A stretch of DNA of 64,000 bases from Alligator mississippiensis (taxonomy: Eukaryota > Chordata > Crocodylia > Alligatoridae), in contig NC_081824.1 in assembly GCF_030867095.1 (NCBI RefSeq), positions 117,374,162 through 117,438,161 on the forward strand, given 5' to 3'. A program made the translations under genes and the position numbers. The notes under the pieces are model-generated. The model was not told the DNA's origin. It made no database searches and saw nothing but the letters and a program-made list of their open reading frames with translations. Each line of letters begins with the position of its first letter. Within the stretch, counting starts at the first letter, position 1. Positions 55,786 through 64,000 of the stretch are shown in pieces.

Positions 55786-57810
55786 GAAGGCTATCACATA
55801 ACCAGCATTAGAACCCATGCTCTCCCTGATTCCCAATCCTATAGTTTACCCATTCTTTCTTCTTTATTGAGGCACACAAAACGTCCCATGACAGAGTCTA
55901 TATTAAAGGAAAGCAGCCAAGTTAAAGTTTGATTCCCACTAAAATGTTACCAAGTTTTTTATAATATGTTACTTGAAATGTTTCAATTGAAAGCCCAAAA
56001 AAACCATTTTATTTTAAATTAATAAACATTACTTGATGGTGTTTGAAACTCAAACACTACAGCAACAAGAACTTGAAAATGAAACTATCTATAAAAGTTC
56101 TCCCACTGAGTTTCGTTGTCCTAACTGAGGGAAATTCAGATAGTAAATGAGGAGGAAATAGTTACGCTTATACTACCAGAATAGAAAATACGCTTGATAA
56201 CCCAAGATACTATCAGTAAGTTAGGTAAAGAAATGTGTTTATTTAAAAAATTTACCTTTATGTTGACAGTGTCTCTTCACAGTTCCCAGAAAAAAGAGGA
56301 ACAGCAATAAGGATTAGGTCTGGGATTTTCAAAGGGCCCTTAGTAAGTTAGGCATTCAACTTCCAGGCCCTTAGAAGATCCTAATGTCAGGAGCCAATCA
56401 TATTTTTCTTTTCCAAGATAAATTCCCATTACAGTTAACTGGAATTTTGCCTGATTATAAGGATTGCAAGATTGAACCCCAAATCTCCAAAAGCTAGAAG
56501 TCACAATAGTAAGTCACAGCAGGAAATATTGTGGATGGACCTACTGTGCCAATATTCTGTATTTAATTATTAACTATGAGTTTTGATATTTTCTTTACAT
56601 AGTTTTGTTAGTTTTGAGTTTTTTTGGGGGTGGTGGGAGGAGCACATTAGTAATTTGCTGTGCACTATCCTGTATTTATAATTTAATTGTTTTTAATTAT
56701 TTATTATAATTTGCATAAGTAAATAAAAGAACACTAGAATATGTAGTTATGCCTTTTATAGTTACTGTTAGCTAATGCAATTAATATAGACAGATGCAGA
56801 GGCATTACTAATTAGTACAATTGGAGGATGACATGAAAATTTTGCTACCAAACATCCAGAATACATTTTCAAGTCCAGCACCTGCAATGACAAAAAGATA
56901 ATTTTTTTCCTTTGTGCCTTTAGTAGATATGTAGATATAAAAGCCATATCCACATCAATATATAAAATTCACCTAAAATCTAGAGTTGGCTTGAGTTGTA
57001 TATGTGCAAGAAAAGAAAGGAAAAGGTTCTGCATGTTGTATTTTACTTAATGATGTTATTTTAAACAGTAAGATGTAGTCATCCCTATGGTATGCATATG
57101 CATATCCCATTGATTTTAGTGGGAGCTGCACACATGTGACTTTGAAGATGATTGACCTCTAAATTAGCTTTCTACAAAATAAAAGTTTTGGCGGGGGGGG
57201 GGGGGTCAGAGTCTCACATATAATTACAGACAGTCAAATTGATTTGTAAGTCTGAAAGGAAATATGTATTTATTCTGATTCCTAATAGAAAAGGTCTGTT
57301 CCTAAATGTAAATCAGATTAAGCTTGCATAAATATCATCCTTTTTATTTAAGTCAGGATACCCCTCACTTAACACTCAATGAAATTCAATTAATTTAATT
57401 CAATAAACCTACATTAGAATAGAGTGGGAATGTGCTGAGTTTGTTTCAGCTAGGGTTCGCCCTTCATGTATCTTGAAATATTCAAAAAGGATAAACATTT
57501 TTCACAACAGCAGGGAGGAACATACAGACAACACACTTTATGATGCATTTCATGTATGTAACAAGAATATAGTTGCCAGCAATAGGCAAGACACGTTGCA
57601 TTTCACTAAGCCCCCAATTCTTATTCACCTTATGTAGCGCTTATTCATGATGACTAGTTCTTACTAACATAAGAATTTCCATTCAGTTCCTAATGCTTAT
57701 CTTATATTCATCTTGGTTAAAGGCCTATCTTAGCCCCATTTCTGCAAATCATGCATAAATTGGGTAGCACTTACTCACTGGCCTTTCCTGTAAGGGACAC
57801 AGAGTTAAAC
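55786..57810. other. Intergenic, no gene seen
   Basis: A possible MIR-like remnant lies at about 55785-55850. A 13-base G run lies at about 57192-57204. The rest is AT-rich with no coding content. Confidence 0.4.
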
Positions 57811-58115
57811 CAGTGATTCTCAACCAGGACACCATGGAGTGCCAAGCAATGTGGCACTCCATGGTGGCACAAGTTTGCACACTGGTAGGTGTGCAAACTT
57901 GATTCACAAGATAAACCTGAGGTTTCAAATAAGAATCCATAGTGTTAAAAAAGTTGTGACCTATTGTGATCTTTCTGAGTTCTTTGCAACAGAAAAATTG
58001 TTGTTTTATTTTTGCCAGTTAAAAAAAGAGAGAAAATTAAAAACTGGCATTGTCTGAGGGATACCTCGAGCCTAGTGGGGCAGTGCTCCTGGTCTGAAAA
58101 GGTTGAGGACCACTA
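57811..58115. mobile_element. hAT miniature, 305 bp
   Basis: The left end CAGTGATTCTCAACC and the right end GGTTGAGGACCACTA are near-perfect inverses. The flanks AGTTAAAC and GGTTAGAC agree at six of eight bases. The TIR class is the same as in the element at 40.4 kb. An ATGGAGTGCCAAGC / GTGGCACTCCATGG inverted pair lies near the left end. Confidence 0.7.
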
Positions 58116-59589
58116 GGTTAGACTCTAAAAATATAGTAGAAACAAAATAAGCATTACCCCATTAGCAACAGTGCAGCACACTTCTCCAACTGTAGGTCTG
58201 ATTCTTGTGGAGTGCTAGCAGTATGGATTCTTGAACTGCCAAGTTCTGACTACACAACAGCATAAATAACAGATGCTTTGCTCCAGATCAGAAAGTTTTT
58301 TCTCCCTATAACATACAACAGTATTGACTGTGTATAATAATGAGGCTTTGATATTTTCTTTCACGAATGTGAACATAATCATCAGCGCTTTCCTGTTTCC
58401 CATCTCACCTCCCTCATTCCTAAAAGGATTTCTTTACCAAAAGCAACTCCCAGGACGTGTCTTTCTTGTTCTTCCTGGATGATTATTATAACTTCCCCTG
58501 GAGTCAAGCTGGATGACAGAGGTTGGAATGAATCCTCCGTGTCCTGGAGTTTAACTTTTCTTTATTATCTTTTCGTTGCTTCCTGAGAATTTTACAGTGA
58601 TTTTTCAAATAAATGCATACATGTATACACGCAGGCATATATATGTACAAACACGTGTGTGTATAGGGGGGTGTATTAGACCTCACAACCTTGTGAAGTA
58701 CAAAATTGGACCTACTTTACACATGGCAAACAGAAACACAAAATATCAAAGTGCTTTTGCCCCAAGGTGACTCAGTGGAGACTGTAAATTTCCAATGACA
58801 CCTGCCATGGCTTCTGGCTTTTAAAGAGTTTACAGAATATCTCTGGTTGACCACTCAGATGCACAAACTATGCGCATACTATGTGCTGCACTATATACTT
58901 TTAAATATATTCAGAATTAAATGGATCTGTCTAAAATCATAAAATAGTGCACTTTCTAGTATAGAACATGTACACTGCTTCAATGAGAGTATCTACAAAA
59001 TGGCTAGGGCTACAATCTGTGAGGATTTGCTAGCAATTACAGTGATACACATTTTTTTTATTCACAGCTCCCCTGAAAAGTAATATTTCTATTTCTGGGG
59101 AAAAAAAAAAAAGAAAGCCCTACTAAAGCATTAGGAACTCAGACCACAGAGTTAGTGAGTTTTGGAAAGTACAGAGTTTGATTGGGAGAGGAACACCACC
59201 ATCCAGAACTATCTTTTTTTTTTTCTGGCATGGGTTCAAGCTGAATATCCTCCTTCCTGGTGATTTGCCTGTACATAAACTTTCAAGCATAGGTCTAAAC
59301 ACTTGGATCTGGGGGGGCTGCTTGTCGTTTAGAAAATAACCTGACATTTCAGAGGCCACAAAACTGAAAGTGATCATCACTGTGCTGGGCTGCATTGTCT
59401 GCCTCCGCCGGAACGAAGGCAGCGAGGAGTTCATTCATAAACTGAGGCTTGGAGGATAGGAGAAATGTAGCTCTAACGTGACAAGGATCAGAGCTCTGAA
59501 CAGCAGAGTAGCCTGGGAACTTTGCATGCTTCGCCATTTTTCAAATTATGACTCATTCCAGTATCAAAAAATGTGTTCTTTGGAGCTCA
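58116..59589. other. Proximal MYB upstream region, no gene
   Basis: About 1.5 kb of mostly unique sequence before the CpG island. Short GTGTGT/ATATAT runs occur at 58615-58665, with A and T homopolymers near 59100 and 59210. No repeat family was recognised from about 59240 onward, so this could hold proximal regulatory elements, but I could not identify specific sites. Confidence 0.4.
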
Positions 59590-60285
59590 TCGGACACCCA
59601 CCATCTCTCCTAAGGCGGCGAAAGCGGCAGCACCCTCCAAGTCCTGGCAGCAAGGGGAACTATGGTAAAAATCCCCAGCGGGACTGCACTGAGTATCAGG
59701 CTGCCTCCCAGCCCCGCACCACCCTGCAGCCGCCTCAAGCACCAGCCCTTGGCGGGGCGCTGGGCTCCGCTCCCTCCGGGCTGTTTTGAGGGGAAGGGGA
59801 AGGGGGGGTACTTCTTGGGATATGAAACGGAGCGAATAAAAGGATTCACCAAACAGGTGCGCTTTGGGGGGGGGGGGGGCGGGCTGTGTTTCCTCCTCTC
59901 ATTGAATGAAACACATGCACACACAGAGCACAGCCTTGGGCACCCCCCACAGAGCCGCCTCGGGACTGCCCCCTGCACTAGCACCAGTGCACAGGGCAGG
60001 CGGGCGCCCCTCTGCGCGGCTCCTATCCCCTCAGTCTCTAGGAAGCACACGCACCCCCTCCTTCGCTCACTTGTCCCAGGGAGTCTTGCACACACGCGCG
60101 CGCGCGGGCTCTTTCCTACCCCGCCCCACGCTGTCCCCGGCCACTCTCCCGGGCTGCTCCCTGGGGCTGAAGGGCATTTCCAGCCATGAGCCGCCCGGGG
60201 AGGTCTGGCTGGAAACGCTTCCCGCGGGGAGGCTTCATAAAAAAGGGCAGCTAAGATGAGGGCGGGGGGGGGGGGGTAAATAGGA

Positions 60286-60410
60286 CTCGCTGGGGCAAGT
60301 GAAAAAAGGAGGGGATGCAGTGTGCGTGTGTATACAGGAGTCACTGGGACACGTGAGGGAAGGAAGGGATATGTGCGTGTGCAAGACTCCCTGGGACAAG
60401 TGAGGGAAGG

Positions 60411-60461
<51 letters not shown>

Positions 60462-60706
60462 CAAGTCATTGGGACAAGTGAGGGAAGGAAGGGATGTAGT
60501 GTGTGTGTGTCTGCAAGACTCCCCGGGACAAGTGAGGGAAGGCAGTGAGTGTGTGTGTGTATGTACAGGAGCCACTGGAACATGTGGGGGTGGAAGAGGA
60601 CGCACTTTGTGGGTGTATGTGTGTGTGTGTACAGGAGTCACCGGGACAAGCGAGGGCAGGAGGGATGCAGAGTGTGTGTGTGTGTGTGTGTGTACGGGGC
60701 TCACGG
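60286..60706 (+). repeat. TG-containing minisatellite in MYB promoter
   Basis: About eight units of 45-80 bp. Each begins with GGGACAAGTGAGGGAAGG (or a variant), passes a GATGYAGTGTGTGT run of variable length and ends TACAGGAGTCACT or TGCAAGACTCCCT. Unit starts are near 60290, 60347, 60392, 60471, 60525, 60577 and 60642. The longest pure GT run is about 44 bases (60413-60457). On the minus strand the units create spurious Thr-His-rich open frames. Confidence 0.8.
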
Positions 60707-60960
60707 GCCCCGCAGAGCGGGGAAGTGTGCAGCAAAAGGCGCCTGTGCCTGCCTCCCCCGCCCCCTGCTCCCCGCTCCCGCTGCTGCCGCGCGGGCTGGG
60801 AGGCGCAGCGCCAGGGCGGGCCGGGCCGGGCCGGAGCAGCTCGCTGGCAGGCGCGGGACTGGCGGGCGGGCAGGCAGGGCAGGCAGCCCCGCGGCGGCAG
60901 GGGCAGGGGCTGGACCAACCTCCCTCGCAAGAGGCGCCTGCGCATTGCAGGGGCGCCAGA

Positions 60961-60970
60961 TTTGGCGGGA
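60961..60970 (+). promoter_or_regulatory. E2F site of the MYB promoter
   Basis: TTTGGCGGGA is a full E2F consensus, 232 bp upstream of the MYB start codon. E2F control of MYB transcription through a site near the start sites is established for mammals. The CCTTTGTTTGATG that follows (60991) resembles a TCF/LEF or SOX site, which is more speculative. Confidence 0.6.
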
Positions 60971-61045
60971 GGGGGAGTGTCCAAAAAAACCCTTTGTTTG
61001 ATGGCATCTCTGTTTACAGAGTTGACTCTGCACCTCGCAACCTGT

Positions 61046-61074
61046 TCCCTCCTCCTCCCGCTCCCGGCTGCTCC
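61046..61074 (-). promoter_or_regulatory. GGA-repeat tract, G-quadruplex candidate
   Basis: On the minus strand this reads GGAGCAGCCGGGAGCGGGAG followed by GAGGAGGGA, a run of closely spaced GG/GGG blocks. A GGA-repeat region forming G-quadruplexes near the transcription start is known to control the human MYB promoter. This is a positional and compositional counterpart, not a proven homologue. Confidence 0.45.
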
Positions 61075-61164
61075 GGCCCCGCGGCACGGCACTTTTTTCC
61101 CTCTTTTTTTTTTTTTGGAGGGGGGGGGGAGCAGCGAGGACAGCCGAGCCCTGCAGCAGCACCG

Positions 61165-61185
61165 CTCTCCTCCTCTTCCTCCCCC
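61165..61185 (-). promoter_or_regulatory. Second GGA-repeat tract
   Basis: The minus strand reads GGGGGAGGAAGAGGAGGAGA, 17 bases upstream of the MYB ATG. It has the same character as the tract at 61046. Two such tracts in one 5' UTR parallel the several GGA repeats described in human MYB. Confidence 0.45.
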
Positions 61186-61201
61186 GGGGGCCAGTCCCAG
61201 G

Positions 61202-61224
61202 ATGGCCCGGAGACCCAGGTACAG
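61202..61224 (+). CDS. MYB: MYB exon 1 coding part (partial CDS)
   Basis: The 23 coding bases give MARRPRY plus the first two bases (AG) of an eighth codon, followed at once by GTAAAC. Vertebrate MYB begins MARRPRH-S, and its first coding exon has the same 23-base length and the same phase, with the serine codon split by intron 1. As I recall the human exon, about 20 of 23 bases agree. MYB is a nuclear transcription factor with three helix-turn-helix R repeats that bind AACNG sites; it controls haematopoietic progenitor growth and differentiation. Those repeats are encoded by later exons outside this window. The start codon has A at -3 and G at +4. Residue 7 is Tyr (TAC) where human and chicken have His (CAC). 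Seven residues alone are little evidence, but exon length, phase, splice site, CpG island and promoter motifs agree. An alternative gene starting MARRPRY is unlikely. Confidence 0.8.
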
Positions 61225-61230
61225 GTAAAC
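61225..61230 (+). other. Splice donor of MYB exon 1
   Basis: ACAG|GTAAAC. The exon ends CAG and the intron starts GTAAAC, a good U1 match, at the same codon position (phase 2) as MYB intron 1 in other vertebrates. Confidence 0.75.
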
Positions 61231-61719
61231 TCCGCGTGTGCGCGTGTGCCTGGCGTGGGCAGGCTGTGAGGGGCCGGCTGCCAGGTGCCCCCAGGGTCGG
61301 GCGGCGGGGCTGGCGGCTCCCTGCGCCTCTGGCCCCTTCCAAGAGAGGCAGCGAGGCGGGCTCGCGTCCCGCGTCCCGCGCGGGGAACTGCTGCTGCTGC
61401 TGCTGCCTCCAGCTGCTCCGCGCTTCCCGCGGGCACTTGTTGCCTGGCCGCGCGGGCTGAGGGACGGGGCCGGCTGGGGCTGCGCTGCTGCCCGCTCATT
61501 CATTCCCGGCCGCGGGGGCGGGTGACAGCCGGGGCCGGGCGGAGAGAGAGCCCTTTACTGGGGCTGGCATTATTGCACCCCCAGCACGCACACACACACC
61601 TCCCGCTGGCCCGGGGGTCGCGCTGCCCTGCGTCTGTGCAGAGCTGAACGCGTCGCTCTGCACATGTGGAGCCCGGGCGGGCCGGGCCAACTCCGGCTGC
61701 GGCAGGAGGGGGGGAGGGA

Positions 61720-62431
61720 GTGTGTGTGTGTATGTGTGTGTGTCTCTGCATGTATATGCTTGCATGTGTGTGCATGTATATGTGCTTGTTTGGGTGTGTG
61801 TATAAGTGTGTGTGCCTGCATGTATATGCTCATGTATATGTGTGCGTCTCTGCACGCATGTGTGTGTCTGCATGCATATGCTTGTGTATGTGTGTCTGCA
61901 CGTATATGTGTGCATGTGTGTGTATAAGTGTGTCTGTATATGCGGGTAAATGTGTGTGTATGTATAAGTGTGTGTGCCTGCATGTATATGCTTGTGTATA
62001 TGTGTGTGTGTCTGCATGTATATGTGTGTGCCTGCATGTATATGCTTGTGTATATGTGTGCGTGTGTGTGTCTCTGCATATATATGCGTGTAAATGTGCG
62101 TGTGCACGCACATATATGCACTTGTGTGTGTCTGCATGTATATGCTTGTGTATGTGTATAAATGCATGTGTGTATATGTGTCTCTGCACGTATGTGTGTG
62201 AATGTATATGCTTGTATGTGTGTGTATAAGTGTGTCTCTGCATGTGTATATGTGTATGTGCACGTGTATGTTTTTGTGTGTGTATAAGTGTGTCTCTGCA
62301 TGTATATGGGTGTAAATGTGTGTGTATGTATGTCTTGTATAAATGTGCGTGTGTCTGCATGTATATGCTTGTGTATATGCGCGTGTGTGTGTATATATGT
62401 GAGGGGGGTGTATAAGTGTGTGTGTGCATGG
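61720..62431 (+). repeat. TG-rich tandem array in MYB intron 1
   Basis: About 710 bp composed of alternating pyrimidine-purine text with a loose unit of roughly 30-45 bp built from TGTGTGTCTGCATGTATATG and CTTGTGTATATGTG. Variants include CTCTGCACGTATGTG and TGTATAAGTGTGTCTC. It produces long spurious open frames on both strands. Such sequence is prone to Z-DNA and length change. Confidence 0.85.
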
Positions 62432-62689
62432 GTGGCTGGGCAGGAGCTGTCAGCAGCTTGCTCGTGCCCCCCCCAGTGCTGAGGAAGGGAGCTGGGTGCT
62501 GGGGGAGGGCGGGCCCGCGCTGGAGGGAGCGGTGCCGCGTGGCTGGTGCCAGGACAGGGGGTGGGGGGGGGCCGGCGGGCGGCGCTGCAGGGCTGTTCGC
62601 TAATGACCTCCGCGCGCCGGGTCGACACGTGGCCGGGGGATCCCCCTCCTTGACCAGCAAACCCCGCCCCCTCCCCCCCTGCACTCAGG
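62432..62689 (+). other. GC-rich spacer between opposed arrays
   Basis: About 258 bp of GC-rich sequence, including GGTGGGGGGGGGCC near 62560 and GCGGGCGGCGC near 62575, separating the TG-rich array from the CA-rich array. It could be a secondary CpG island. No protein-coding sign was seen. Confidence 0.55.
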
Positions 62690-63111
62690 ACACGCATGCA
62701 CATCTCACCCCACACACACACACACTCTCTACCCTGGCCCTACACACACACAGCCCTACATGCGCGTGCGCGCACACACACACACACACACACTCTGTCC
62801 TCAGCCCTACACATACCCACACAGTGTAAATACACACACAGTCCTCCCACCTCTACACACACTGCATATACATACGCACATCCCAGCCCTACACACAAAC
62901 ACTGTACATATACACACACACCCTCCTTAGCCCTACATACACCCACACACTATACTTATACACACACACACACAATCCCACCTCTACACACACACATACT
63001 GTACATACACATGGTCCCCCGCTGGCTCTACACACACTGCATACACACACACACGCATTCCCCCAGTCCTAAACAAACACCCCCAGCCCTACATACACAT
63101 ACACACACTCC
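62690..63111 (+). repeat. CA-rich tandem array in MYB intron 1
   Basis: About 420 bp with a loose unit of about 45-60 bp: CACACACACACTC, then CCCAGCCCTACACACAC, with variants CCTCTACACACACTG and ATACACCCACACAC. Its strand sense is opposite to the TG-rich array upstream, so a single RNA carries both UG-rich and CA-rich blocks. Confidence 0.85.
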
Positions 63112-63426
63112 CCACAGCTATAAAGAGACACACCCTCCCGTCTTTGGGAAGAACCAGGAGGCTTGCACAGCAGGGTGCAGGGGTGGGGATGGAAGAAGGA
63201 GCTGGTGCCTGTGCCCAGCATGGAATCCAGGTGCTCCCCTCACGGGGACTTTCTGGCGCCTCCCCCTGCTGGCAGCACAGCACCCTGGGCAGGGGTGCAG
63301 CAAGGTGCCAGCAGCCAGGTGTGTCCTAGCAAGCAGGCTCTGCACTGCTCCTGGTGTCCAGTTCCTTCAATCACAGTAGCAACAGCAGCGAGTCATTTCC
63401 TCTCCAACCTTTCTCTCCCCCCCTAC

Positions 63427-63440
63427 TTTTTTTTTTTTTT
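63427..63440 (+). promoter_or_regulatory. T14 tract, possible elongation pause element
   Basis: A run of 14 T lies 2.2 kb downstream of exon 1, after a pyrimidine-rich CCTTTCTCTCCCCCCCTAC. In human MYB intron 1 a stem-loop followed by a poly(T) run pauses RNA polymerase II and is relieved by oestrogen receptor and CDK9. I could not find a convincing stem-loop directly before this tract, so the correspondence is only positional. Confidence 0.35.
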
Positions 63441-64000
63441 GTCTTATTGCACAATTCGGTTTCCTTGACAAAAGTGCAGCCTGGCTGTGGTGCATGTAAA
63501 CGGCACTGGCCAGGCAATCAGGTGGAGCTTTCTTAATTCTTGCAGCAGCCCGGCTCCTAGGGCCAAGTATTATCTGCCGGGAATCCTTTAAAATGCTTCA
63601 ACAAGGCCAGAACCCAGACCAGCCGTGGATCAGCCTCAATTCCCAGGCCCTGCTGCTTCTTTTGCCACAGATTTCACCTCATCAGTGGTGAAATCCTTAT
63701 TCCTAGACTCCAGTAAGGCCCTGTATAGGGAGTGAGGGACTTTGTGGGGCAAGCGGGGCATTCACTCATTTCACCAACTCATTGGTCTTCTACCTCAGTT
63801 TCTGCCCTGCTGGGTGTACTGTCAGTAAGTATAATTGTCAGTGAAACCAGTTTTCAAAATGATACTTGGAAATTGAGCCGCAAAACTTCCTTTGACAGCA
63901 GACAAGTTAAACAGCTGGCCCTGTGTGTCACTTTGAGAAGAAAATCCAACTTTCTTTTAAGTAAAAATAAAGCCAAGGAGCTGATACCGCTGTTCTGTTT

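Larger units (their letters stand above)
61001..61201 (+). other. In-frame upstream extension of the MYB frame
   Basis: An ATG at 61001 starts a frame (MASLFTELTLHLATC...) that runs without a stop for 67 codons into the MYB ATG at 61202. Its context is weak (T at -3, G at +4), whereas the MYB ATG has A at -3 and G at +4. If transcription starts upstream of 61001, an N-terminally extended MYB could arise at low level. If it starts downstream, the stretch is simply 5' UTR. The composition (poly-Phe from a T run, Pro/Ser-rich end) gives no sign of a folded domain. Confidence 0.35.
59590..61700 (+). promoter_or_regulatory. MYB: CpG island and promoter of MYB
   Basis: GC content and CpG frequency rise sharply at about 59590 and stay high to about 61700, apart from the embedded TG-rich minisatellite. 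The region ends just after exon 1. There is no convincing TATA box near the start codon, in line with the known TATA-less, multi-start MYB promoter. An E2F consensus (60961) and GGA-repeat tracts on the minus strand (61046, 61165) lie within 250 bp of the ATG. The start sites cannot be read from sequence; they are expected within the last few hundred bases before 61202. Alternating CG runs at about 60091-60106 and several long G runs (59867, 60266, 61121) could form non-B DNA. Confidence 0.75.
61225..64000 (+). other. MYB: MYB intron 1, 5' part
   Basis: No sequence matching MYB exon 2 (ISIY/SDEDD-type acidic start) was found before the window ends, so intron 1 exceeds 2.7 kb. The first 480 bases continue the CpG island. 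TG-rich and CA-rich arrays and a T tract follow and are listed separately. From about 63440 to 64000 the sequence is unique and of mixed composition, with an AACGG Myb-type half-site at 63499-63503. Intron 1 is where MYB transcription elongation is known to be blocked in mammals. Confidence 0.7.

Noticed and set aside
1..59589. HBS1L exons upstream of MYB
   Set aside because: Expected from synteny, but no HBS1L-like coding sequence and no second CpG island were found. It is probably further upstream.
1..59589. GATA/E-box erythroid enhancers like those between HBS1L and MYB
   Set aside because: Single GATA and E-box motifs occur by chance (for example CAGGTGAGATAGG near 20510), but no convincing cluster or spacing was found by eye.
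60234..60243. TATA-like CATAAAAAAG upstream of MYB
   Set aside because: It is nearly 1 kb before the start codon, with the minisatellite between. MYB promoters are TATA-less, so a chance match is more likely.
59610..61007. 465-codon minus-strand open frame rich in Thr-His
   Set aside because: It is the reverse reading of GT repeats and a CpG island. There is no domain, and it lies antisense across the MYB promoter.
60466..61503. 345-codon minus-strand open frame over exon 1
   Set aside because: GC-rich and CA-repeat composition explains it. It covers MYB exon 1 in antisense and has no recognisable similarity.
61496..62721. Several long His-Thr-Tyr or Cys-Val open frames on both strands
   Set aside because: All are translations of the TG-rich intron array and have no stop because of the repeat.
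62690..63111. Telomere-like or satellite array
   Set aside because: The units are CA dinucleotide-based with AGCCCTACAC interruptions and are not telomeric.
62696..63379. 227-codon plus-strand open frame rich in His-Thr
   Set aside because: Translation of the CA-rich intron array followed by chance open sequence.

Overview
This window looks like the 5' flank and first exon of the proto-oncogene MYB in a sauropsid, most likely a crocodilian. The gene call rests on 61202-61224: an ATG opening a 23-base coding segment for MARRPRY, followed directly by a splice donor. It sits in a strong CpG island, has the same length and phase as vertebrate MYB exon 1, and carries an E2F site and GGA-repeat tracts of the kind known from the MYB promoter. 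The host assignment rests on the repeats: CR1 LINEs with ATAGAATC-type ends, Penelope-like elements (PLEs) with the AATAAAAGATAT / CTTGTCTGCCTATGTCC tail, two-gene PIF/Harbinger elements and many hAT and Harbinger miniatures. Turtle is the main alternative.

Layout. Positions 1 to about 59.5 kb are AT-rich, non-coding and repeat-filled. By synteny this is the MYB-proximal part of the HBS1L-MYB intergenic interval; no HBS1L exon was recognised. Main blocks: PLE tails, a candidate LTR and DNA-transposon miniatures (0-22 kb); a PLE with an open reverse-transcriptase frame whose GIY-YIG part is cut off by a stop (22.6-24.9 kb); an antisense PLE relic split by a CR1 (26.2-28.2 kb); LINE relics (30-32 kb); a 5-kb Harbinger relic with two convergent genes, containing a CR1 that itself contains a hAT miniature (33.7-38.7 kb); two pieces of a Ty3/Gypsy element separated by a palindromic PLE tail and a CR1 (39.2-44.2 kb); and more hAT/Harbinger miniatures (47-58 kb).

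The last 4.5 kb is the MYB promoter, exon 1 and the start of intron 1. A TG-rich minisatellite of about eight units lies 0.5-0.9 kb upstream of the start codon. Intron 1 carries about 700 bp of TG-rich array, then 260 bp of GC-rich sequence, then about 420 bp of CA-rich array, so the nascent RNA could pair with itself on a large scale. A 14-base T tract follows. An upstream ATG is in frame with the MYB ATG with no stop between, giving a possible 67-residue N-terminal extension.

Apart from MYB exon 1, every coding-like stretch I could recognise belongs to a transposable element. No RNA gene or CRISPR was recognised. I found no new multi-gene system. The most unusual features are the opposed intron arrays, the three palindromic PLE tails and the set of Harbinger-like miniatures that share termini with the local two-gene relic.
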